From positions 1 through 35,588 of the forward strand of contig NZ_JAPDDP010000079.1 in assembly GCF_027587195.1 (NCBI RefSeq): a DNA stretch of 35,588 bases. Direction: 5' to 3'. Position numbers and translations under genes: made by a program. The notes under the pieces were generated by a model that searched no databases, was not told where the DNA came from, and saw only the letters and a list, made by a program, of their open reading frames with translations. The first letter of the stretch is position 1. Every line of letters starts with the position of its first letter. Positions 29,534 through 35,588 of this stretch are shown one piece after another. The DNA comes from Solirubrobacter phytolaccae. Its GTDB lineage: Bacteria > Actinomycetota > Thermoleophilia > Solirubrobacterales > Solirubrobacteraceae.

Positions 29534-31347
29534 CGGCAGCCTTCCGGCGCTATGGAGAAGGCGGCGGCGAACCCGTGGGAGGGCGCCGCCGCCAGATCCC
29601 CCGTGACCCCGGCAAGCCACCCATGCCGGGGTTGAACCGCCGGATCCTGAAGCTCTTCCGGCCCTACAAGGGCCCGCTCTTCACCGTCCTGGGGCTGATC
29701 GCGTTCAGCGCGGCCCTGGGGATGGTGACCCCGTTCCTCCTGCGCGACATCCTCGATGTCGCCATCCCGGAGGACCGTGACGGGCTGCTCGGGGCCCTGG
29801 TCGGCGGGATGATCGGCATCGCGATCGTCACCGCCATCCTGGGTGTCGGGCAGACGTGGCTTACGAACGTCGTCGGCCAGCGCGTGATGCACGACCTGCG
29901 CACGCAGGTCTACCGGCATCTGCAGCGGCTGTCGTTGGCGTTCTTCACCAAGACGCGCACCGGCGAGATCCAGTCGCGGATCGCGAACGACATCGGCGGT
30001 GTGCAGTCCGTGGTCACCTCGACCGCGGCCTCGATCGTCGGCAACGTCACCACCGTGGTGGCGTCGGTCGTGGCGATGTTCCTGCTCGACTGGCGGCTCG
30101 CGCTGTTCTCGCTCGCGCTGCTGCCGTTCTTCGTGCTGCTGGCGCGCCGGGTCGGCAACCAGCGGCGCAAGATCACGACGGTCAAGCAGGGCGCGATGGC
30201 GGACATCAGCGCGTTGGTCCAGGAGTCGCTGTCGGTCAGCGGCATCCTGCTCGGCAAGACGATGGGCCGCAGCGCCGAGCTGGCGAACCGCTTCGACAAG
30301 GAGTCGGAGAACCTCGCCGACCTCGAGGTCCGCTCGCGGATGGCCGGCCGCTGGATGATGAGCGCGATCCAGACGTCCTTCGCCGTCATGCCGGCGCTGG
30401 TCTACCTGTTCGCGGGCCTGTCCCCGGGTGCCGCCTCGATCGGCACGATCGTGGCCTTCACGACGCTGCAGACGCGGCTCTTCTTCCCGGTCCAGTCGCT
30501 GCTGTCCGTGGCCGTCGACATCCAGACCTCCACCGCGCTGTTCGAGCGTGTGTTCGAGTACCTGGACCTGCACGTGGACATCGAGCCGGGGACGAAGACG
30601 CTCGGCGATGTGCGCGGCGACGTGCACTTCGAGCGCGTCTGGTTCCGCTACGGCGACGAGTGGACGCTGCAGGACGTGGACATCACCGTCCCCGCGGGCA
30701 CGCGCACGGCGCTGGTGGGCGAGACCGGCGCGGGCAAGACCTCGCTCGGCTACCTCGCCGCGCGGCTGTACGACCCGGAGCGCGGCGCGGTGATGATCGA
30801 CGGCACCGACCTGCGCGAGCTGACCTTCGACGCGCTCGCGGACGCCGTCGGCGTCGTCTCGCAGGAGACGTACCTGTTCCACGCCTCGGTGCGCGAGAAC
30901 CTGCGCTTCGCGAAGCCTTCGGCCACGGACTCCGAGCTCGAGGCCGCGGCCCGTGCCGCCCAGATCCACGACAAGATCGTCGAGCTCCCGGACGGTTACG
31001 AGACCGTGGTCGGCGAGCGTGGCTTCCGCTTCTCCGGCGGCGAGAAGCAGCGGATCGCGATCGCCCGCACGATCCTGCGCAACCCGCCCGTGCTCGTGCT
31101 CGACGAGGCGACCAGCGCCTTGGACGTCGCCACCGAGCGCGCCGTCGGCGAGGCGCTCGAGACGCTCGCGGCCGGCCGCACGACGATCGTCATCGCGCAC
31201 CGGCTCTCGACCGTGCGCGACGCCGACCAGATCGTCGTGCTCGAGCGCGGCGAGGTCGCCGAGCGCGGCACCCACGAGGAGCTGCTCGCGCTCGGCGGTC
31301 GCTACGCCGCCTTGGTCGCCCGTGACGAGGGCGCGCCGGTTTCTTAA
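29530..31347 (+). CDS. ABC exporter (fused permease and ATPase, MsbA/LmrA type)
   Basis: 605 residues: a basic N-terminal extension (1-35), six-helix permease domain (about 45-335), then the ATPase with Walker A GETGAGKTS (397-405), signature FSGGEKQ (501-507; usual form LSGGQ), Walker B VLVLDEAT (521-528) and H-loop His557. It works as a homodimer or heterodimer exporting a lipid, drug or peptide; the substrate cannot be read from sequence. No partner half-transporter is nearby, favouring a homodimer. GTG 29530 overlaps the lon stop (GTGTGA), so it is translated with lon and may share its stress control. Its stop codon lies within a hairpin that also contains the stop of the convergent gene. 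Confidence 0.92.
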   Translation: MTAAFRRYGEGGGEPVGGRRRQIPRDPGKPPMPGLNRRILKLFRPYKGPLFTVLGLIAFSAALGMVTPFLLRDILDVAIPEDRDGLLGALVGGMIGIAIVTAILGVGQTWLTNVVGQRVMHDLRTQVYRHLQRLSLAFFTKTRTGEIQSRIANDIGGVQSVVTSTAASIVGNVTTVVASVVAMFLLDWRLALFSLALLPFFVLLARRVGNQRRKITTVKQGAMADISALVQESLSVSGILLGKTMGRSAELANRFDKESENLADLEVRSRMAGRWMMSAIQTSFAVMPALVYLFAGLSPGAASIGTIVAFTTLQTRLFFPVQSLLSVAVDIQTSTALFERVFEYLDLHVDIEPGTKTLGDVRGDVHFERVWFRYGDEWTLQDVDITVPAGTRTALVGETGAGKTSLGYLAARLYDPERGAVMIDGTDLRELTFDALADAVGVVSQETYLFHASVRENLRFAKPSATDSELEAAARAAQIHDKIVELPDGYETVVGERGFRFSGGEKQRIAIARTILRNPPVLVLDEATSALDVATERAVGEALETLAAGRTTIVIAHRLSTVRDADQIVVLERGEVAERGTHEELLALGGRYAALVARDEGAPVS

Positions 31348-31370
31348 AGGCCCTGGGTCTTTAAGAAACC
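31338..31370. terminator. Bidirectional hairpin containing both stop codons of a convergent pair
   Basis: Perfect 12-bp arms GGTTTCTTAAAG (31338-31349) and CTTTAAGAAACC (31359-31370); the interior (GCCCTGGGT) can pair further with a G-U pair. The TAA of the ABC exporter (31345-31347) and the TAA of the dehydrogenase gene (31363-31361 on the minus strand) lie in opposite arms, so both proteins end in Val-Ser. T/A-rich arm ends could give a short U-run in either direction. Confidence 0.75.
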
Positions 31371-34300
31371 GCCCGGGTCATGTCCGCCTGGATCTGGGCC
31401 GCGCTGAGCGCGCGGTCGTAGACGCGGATCTCGTCGAGGCGGCCGGCGAAGTGCTCGCCCCAGATGGCGTTGCCGCCGAAGCGCAGCGGCTGGGTGCCGG
31501 TGAGCATCGGGCCGGTATTCGCGCGCGTGCCGACCTGCGTGCCGTTGACGAAGAGGCGGATGGTCGCGCCGTCGTAGGTGACGGCGAAGTGCGTCCAGGT
31601 GTTCAGCGACGGCGCGGTCGTCCCGCTCGCCCACAGGTCGCCGGCCGTGTGGGCGTGGCCACCCGGCAGGCCGCCGTCGCCGAACGCGTACAGCGCGTAG
31701 GAGAGGTGGCCGCTGATCTCCTTGATCGCGATCGTCCGCCAGTCGCCGCCGGCCGTCGGATACGCCCAGGCCTCCACCGTCATCCCGGTCGTGAGATCGA
31801 GCGAGTTGCTGTCGGGCACCGTGACCACGTCGTCGGCGCCGTCGAAGGACAGCGCCGCCCCGAAGCGGCCCGACGCGGTGCGGGTCGCGCCGGCCAGCGT
31901 GCCCGTGTTCCCGCTCCCGGAGGCGTCCGTGGCGGTCGCGCCGCTCGCCTCGTCGAAGCCCCACGCGCCGACCAGGCCGGTGGAGGGCGCCGAGACGGTG
32001 AACGTGACCGGGATCGTCTTGGGCGAGCCGGAGACGCCGGCCGCGGTCACCGTCACGGTCGCGGTGTACGTGCCGGCGGCAAGGCCGGTCGGCGAGGCCG
32101 AGACCGTCAGCGGCGCGGGAGCGGTGCCCGAGGCCGGCGTGACGGTGAGCCACGCGGCGTCGTCGGACACGCTGTAGCTCAGCGTCCCGTCACCGCCATT
32201 GGCGACCGCGAGCGAGCCGGTGACCGCGGTCGTCGAGCCCTGCGTGGCCGCGAGCGACAGCGCGGCCGGGGTGACCTGCAGGGAAGCCGGGACCGGCGGC
32301 AGCGGCCCGGCAAGCCCCCACGCGGAGGCCGACAGCGGGCCGTCGGCGTAGTGGGCGCCGGTCGCCCAGGCCAGCGGCAGGGCCAGCAGGGCGTTGCTCG
32401 CGGAGCCGCGCTCCGGACCGCCGCCCCCGCCGGCGCGGTCCCGCCAGCTCAACGTCCCCGTGGAGTCCGACGGGTTGAGCAGGCTGATCCAGTAGGCACT
32501 CCCGGCCGTTACGGGAGCGCCCGTGACGAGCGTCACCGTGTTCCACGCCCCCGCCGTGGGCGAGGTACGCGTGCCGGTCGCCAGGAGCGCACCCGGCTCC
32601 CCGTTGACGTCGGCGTACAACCCGAGCACCAGCTTGGAGGCCTGGCTGGAGGCGTCGAGGTACAGGCGCAGCGACGTCGCGACCCCGGTGCGGCCCGCCG
32701 TCGTGCGGTACGCCTCGGCGTGACCGGGTGAGGCGCTCGAGGTGTTCGCCCCGATCACGTCGGTCCCGGAGAGGCTCGCCTCGATCGCCGTCTCCGTGAA
32801 CGTCGCCGTGTAGCTCGCGGAGCCGGACGCCGGAGCGGTCACCTCGTGCGAGGTGCCGAGCGCGTCGCTCCAGGCCCCGAACAGGTAGCCGAGGCTGCCG
32901 AGCGTCTGCGGGCTCGGCGCGGTGACCGTGTTGACGGACCGGGCGAGGACGGTGCGGGTGAAGGGCGCCGCCTCGGTGTCGCTGCCGAGCGAGAGCTGCA
33001 GCCCGGCCGGGACGCTGTTGAGCGTGAGGCTCGCGGTCTTCGGGTCCAGGCGGACGGTCTCGGTCGTGGTGAGCCCGGCCGCGTCGCGCGCGGTCAGCGC
33101 GAGCTGCAGGTGCGACGGGTACTCGTGGTCGGGCGCGACGAAGCTGCCGGAGCCGACGCCGACGTAGTCCTGGATGGCGTGCGTGTGGCAGACGGTCGCG
33201 TCGGTGCGCGAGCAGTGGCGCAGCGACAGCGACCACGTCAGCGCGCTCGCCGGCAGCGTCGCGCCCGCACCGTTGCGCGCCGAGCCGCTGAAGCCGACCG
33301 TGTCGCCCACCGCCCAGGTGGCGGCGGTGACCGGGGTCGCGATCGTCACGGTGGGCGGGCTGCCGATCGTGATCGTCTCGCTCGTCGTGCTCTGGAGCCC
33401 GGCGGTGTCGGTCACGCGCAGCCGCGCGGTGACGGTGCCGGCCGACGTGTAGGTGAAGGACGGCTTGCCGGCGGTCGAGTCGTCGTAGGCGCCGTCGCCG
33501 TCGAGGTCCCACGCGTAGCTGAGCGTCTGGCCTTCGGGGTCGGTCGAGGTCGTCGCGTCGAAGTTGACCGTGAGCGGCACGGTGCCGGTGGTCGGCGCGG
33601 CGAGGATACGCGCGGTCGGCGCGTTGTTGGTGGCGGCGATCCGGCGCACGGTGCCGCCGGACAGGTCGGCGTAGTAGAGCGCGCCGTCCGGGCCCTGGGT
33701 GAGCCACACCGGGCCGTTGGCCTGCGCGGCGAACGTCCGCCGCTGGCTCATGTCCGGCAGGCCGTCGGCGCCCTTCGGGACGAACCAGATGCAGTTGCGC
33801 GAGTAGTCGCTGAAGAAGAGCCCGTCCTTGTAGTCGGCCGGGAACGTGGTGCCCGTGTAGAACGCGAGGCCGGAGATCGAGCTCGAGCCCGTGGTGCACG
33901 TCTCGCCCGCGACGACCTTCTCGGAGTGGTTGTAGGCGAAGTACGGCGCGGTCACCGCGCTCGTGCCCTGGCTGTAGAGCGTCTCGCACGAGTTGACGTT
34001 CAGGCTGTCGTAGGAGCCCATCCGCGGCGTGCCCTCGTAGCACGGCCAGCCGTAGTTGCGGACCTGCGCGAAGTTCTGCGTGCGGTTGATCTCCTCGTAC
34101 GTGTTCCAGCCGACGTCGCCCGACCAGATCTCGCCCGTGCCCGGCCGGAACGTGAACCGGAACGGGTTGCGGAAGCCGTACGCGACGATCCGGCGGCGGC
34201 TCGGGTTGGCGTCGCCGATCGCGGGGTTCCCGCTCGAGGCCGCGCCGGTGTCCGGGCTCACGCGCAGGATCGAGCCGTCGAGCGAGACCGCCTGGCCGGC

Positions 34301-35002
34301 GGGGCGGCGGAACGACTGGGCACGCAGCGCGCCGCCCTGCGAGGTCGCGGCCGTGAGCGTCGCCGACGGCGGATCGCCGCACGGGTTGACCGGGTTGCCG
34401 TCCTGGCCGTAGTCGGCCCAGTTGAAGGAGGCGCCGTCGCCGCTGGAGACGTACAGCTGGCCGTCGGGGCCGAAGTCGAGCGAGCCGACCGAGTGGCTCG
34501 GGTACTGCTGGCACCAGTCCTCGATCAGCACCGTCTCGGTGCCGTTGGCGGCGAGGCGGGACAGTCGGCCGGTGACGACGCAGCCGTCGGCGGTCGGGCC
34601 GGGCGGCGTCGGGCAGGTGTCACCCCAGCGCGGCTGGGCGGTGCTGTTGGGCGCCTTGTCGTAGGCGTACAGCACGTAGACGTAGGGCCGGCCGGTGGTG
34701 AACCCGGGGTCCAGCGCCATGCCGAGCAGGCCGCGGTCCCAGTAGTCGTGGACTTTCGAGCGCAGGTCGACGAACTGGGTCGCCGACGTGTCGCCCGTGT
34801 TGTCGAAGACGTTGATGATGCCGCTCTTGGCGGCCACGAAGACGCGGCCGTCGGGCGCGAAGCGGATCACGGTCGGGTTGCCCAGGCCACTCCACACCGT
34901 CGATTCCGTGAAGCCCGCAGGCAACACCGCCGCCGTCGCCGTAGCGGTCGAGAGGGCGGCGAGCAGGGTCGCCAGAGCGATCAGGAACCGGAACCTGGAC
35001 AT
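31361..35002 (-). CDS. Secreted PQQ-dependent sugar dehydrogenase-like protein with PKD, Ig-like and LamG domains
   Basis: 1213 residues, Sec signal peptide (cleavage near 25, TATAA-V). Residues about 30-457 form a GSDH/sorbosone-dehydrogenase-type beta propeller (GNPTVIRFAPDGRVFVAAKSG, DRGLLGMALDPGF, SVGSLDFGPDGQLYVSSGDG, YGFRNPFRFTFRPGTGEIWSGDVGWNTYEEIN). Then a PKD domain (461-547; DPEGQTLSYAWDLDGDG), an Ig-like region (550-655), a beta domain resembling DUF4082 types (740-850), a BACON/Ig-like domain (905-1004; DDAAWLTVTPASGTAPAPLTVSA) and a LamG/concanavalin domain (1008-1213). Oxidation of a sugar or sugar lactone with PQQ is the family activity; binding modules suggest a polysaccharide. 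No PQQ biosynthesis genes are in the window, and there is no anchor sequence. ATG 35002. Confidence 0.88.
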   Translation of the reverse strand: MSRFRFLIALATLLAALSTATATAAVLPAGFTESTVWSGLGNPTVIRFAPDGRVFVAAKSGIINVFDNTGDTSATQFVDLRSKVHDYWDRGLLGMALDPGFTTGRPYVYVLYAYDKAPNSTAQPRWGDTCPTPPGPTADGCVVTGRLSRLAANGTETVLIEDWCQQYPSHSVGSLDFGPDGQLYVSSGDGASFNWADYGQDGNPVNPCGDPPSATLTAATSQGGALRAQSFRRPAGQAVSLDGSILRVSPDTGAASSGNPAIGDANPSRRRIVAYGFRNPFRFTFRPGTGEIWSGDVGWNTYEEINRTQNFAQVRNYGWPCYEGTPRMGSYDSLNVNSCETLYSQGTSAVTAPYFAYNHSEKVVAGETCTTGSSSISGLAFYTGTTFPADYKDGLFFSDYSRNCIWFVPKGADGLPDMSQRRTFAAQANGPVWLTQGPDGALYYADLSGGTVRRIAATNNAPTARILAAPTTGTVPLTVNFDATTSTDPEGQTLSYAWDLDGDGAYDDSTAGKPSFTYTSAGTVTARLRVTDTAGLQSTTSETITIGSPPTVTIATPVTAATWAVGDTVGFSGSARNGAGATLPASALTWSLSLRHCSRTDATVCHTHAIQDYVGVGSGSFVAPDHEYPSHLQLALTARDAAGLTTTETVRLDPKTASLTLNSVPAGLQLSLGSDTEAAPFTRTVLARSVNTVTAPSPQTLGSLGYLFGAWSDALGTSHEVTAPASGSASYTATFTETAIEASLSGTDVIGANTSSASPGHAEAYRTTAGRTGVATSLRLYLDASSQASKLVLGLYADVNGEPGALLATGTRTSPTAGAWNTVTLVTGAPVTAGSAYWISLLNPSDSTGTLSWRDRAGGGGGPERGSASNALLALPLAWATGAHYADGPLSASAWGLAGPLPPVPASLQVTPAALSLAATQGSTTAVTGSLAVANGGDGTLSYSVSDDAAWLTVTPASGTAPAPLTVSASPTGLAAGTYTATVTVTAAGVSGSPKTIPVTFTVSAPSTGLVGAWGFDEASGATATDASGSGNTGTLAGATRTASGRFGAALSFDGADDVVTVPDSNSLDLTTGMTVEAWAYPTAGGDWRTIAIKEISGHLSYALYAFGDGGLPGGHAHTAGDLWASGTTAPSLNTWTHFAVTYDGATIRLFVNGTQVGTRANTGPMLTGTQPLRFGGNAIWGEHFAGRLDEIRVYDRALSAAQIQADMTRAVS

Positions 35003-35050
35003 GGTTCCGACACTGACGAGATCCCTTTATGAGAGCTACTGCACCTTTGT

Positions 35051-35588
35051 TCAGAGTTTGGTCGCGATCCGCTCGACCGAAGCGGGATAGCCACCACCAA
35101 ACAGCACCGCGTGAACGAGCAGCGGGAACAGCTGATAGAGCCCGACCCGGTCGCGCCAGCCCGTCGCGAGCGGGTGCCGTTCCTCGTAGGCGGCGAAGAA
35201 CGCCGGCCCGGGAGCGCCGAACAGCTGGAGCATCGCGAGGTCGACTTCGCGGTGCCCGCCGTAGGCGGCGGGGTCGATGAGCCACGCGCGGCCCTGCCGA
35301 TCCCAGTGCACGTTGCCGCTCCACAGGTCGCCGTGCAGCCGGGCGGGCGGCTCCGGCGGGCCGGCGAGGTCCGCGATCCGCTCGCACACCGACTCCACGC
35401 CACGAACACCGCGCGCGGAGAGGTTCGCGTCTTCGAGCAGCGGGAGCAGTCGGCGCGTGGCGTAGAACGTGGGCCAGTCCGCCCACGGCTCGTTGGGCAG
35501 CAGGAGCGCGCCCACGCGGGGGGGCGGCCGCCGCGCGGCCGACCCGTCGCCGCCCCGCGCGGCTTCCCCGGCCGTCGCCGGCGGCGGC
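35051..35588 (-). CDS. Fructosamine kinase family protein, 5' end missing
   Basis: C-terminal part of a fructosamine/ketosamine-3-kinase, an aminoglycoside-phosphotransferase-fold enzyme that phosphorylates sugar-amine adducts on proteins and so starts their repair. Visible: LLPNEPWADWPTFYATRRLLPLL, catalytic loop HGDLWSGNV, metal-binding LIDPAAYGGHREVDLAML and LFPLLVHAVLFGGGY. The reading frame is open to the right edge, so the start is outside the window. The 73 bases 35516-35588 are about 93% G/C, and their translation (Gly/Ala/Arg/Pro-rich) does not resemble the family, so a sequence or assembly error at the edge is possible. The 3' end is 48 bp from the start of the dehydrogenase gene. 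Confidence 0.85.
   Translation of the reverse strand, partial: PPPATAGEAARGGDGSAARRPPPRVGALLLPNEPWADWPTFYATRRLLPLLEDANLSARGVRGVESVCERIADLAGPPEPPARLHGDLWSGNVHWDRQGRAWLIDPAAYGGHREVDLAMLQLFGAPGPAFFAAYEERHPLATGWRDRVGLYQLFPLLVHAVLFGGGYPASVERIATKL

Noticed and set aside
27227-29620. Long antisense frame over lon (about 800 codons)
   Set aside because: No motifs, composition typical of a shadow frame; lon on the other strand has every catalytic residue.
32846-35032. Long antisense frame over the dehydrogenase gene
   Set aside because: Arg/Ala/Gly/Val-rich, no signal peptide or domain; the minus strand has a signal peptide and recognisable domains.
1-35588. tRNA, rRNA, CRISPR arrays, insertion sequences, integrase or attachment sites
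   Set aside because: None seen: no short regularly spaced repeats, no transposase or integrase reading frame, no tRNA-like cloverleaf noticed by eye. A tRNA search program would be needed for certainty.

Overview
The window is a very GC-rich, densely packed chromosomal segment with no mobile element, CRISPR array, tRNA or rRNA that I can see. Gene content points to an actinobacterium: a primary sigma factor with region 1.1, a MerR-DICT regulator, class II (GlpX) fructose bisphosphatase, Lon, an ArsA-like ATPase, and frequent GTG starts. The secreted-protein style (long PQQ-dehydrogenase, RTX and phosphodiester-glycosidase proteins ending in TLTFTLSTTQP) suggests Thermoleophilia/Solirubrobacterales. 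That placement is inference from composition and protein style, not from a marker gene.

Layout. Positions 1-1505 (minus) carry a Ser/Thr protein kinase cut by the left edge, divergent from a plus-strand run (1591-4013): a NarL/LuxR response regulator, an ArsA-like ATPase and a COG3910-type AAA ATPase. A long minus-strand block follows (3993-16365). Read in its direction of transcription it holds the primary sigma factor, a PilT retraction ATPase, an AIM24 protein, two tandem about 1,200-residue secreted phosphodiester glycosidase-metallophosphatase paralogues, an HxlR regulator and a 409-residue protein with a possible HEPN-like C-terminus. A small basic plus-strand gene (16626-16964) diverges from the sigma gene and converges on a MerR-DICT regulator, which diverges from an NAD(P)-binding protein gene coupled to a gene of unknown function (17870-19479). 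The minus operon 19394-21846 encodes a four-helix membrane protein, GlpX and an HSL-type esterase. It diverges across only 29 bp from a plus-strand run (21876-25425): Tag glycosylase, a RibD-C/DHFR-like reductase, an RTX-like secreted protein and an SDR dehydrogenase. A HEAT-like protein (25406-27106, minus) diverges from lon and an ABC exporter (27251-31347). The right end holds a secreted multidomain PQQ-type dehydrogenase and the 3' part of a fructosamine kinase gene.

The main points worth a second look are: (1) the tandem phosphodiester glycosidase-metallophosphatase pair, where the downstream copy has lost its GNHE phosphatase motif (GDRE) while keeping the glycosidase motifs; (2) a recurring TANNNT box 7-10 nt before eight start codons, suggesting widespread leaderless transcription, twice with the upstream gene's TAG stop forming the box; (3) a 24-bp near-perfect palindrome over the start codon at 5220-5222; (4) strong hairpins without U-tracts at gene ends, including one that contains both stop codons of a convergent pair; (5) a HAIR-like HspR site and a dyad upstream of lon. 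I see no complete, clearly new multi-gene system; the tandem secreted pair is the best candidate for new biology.
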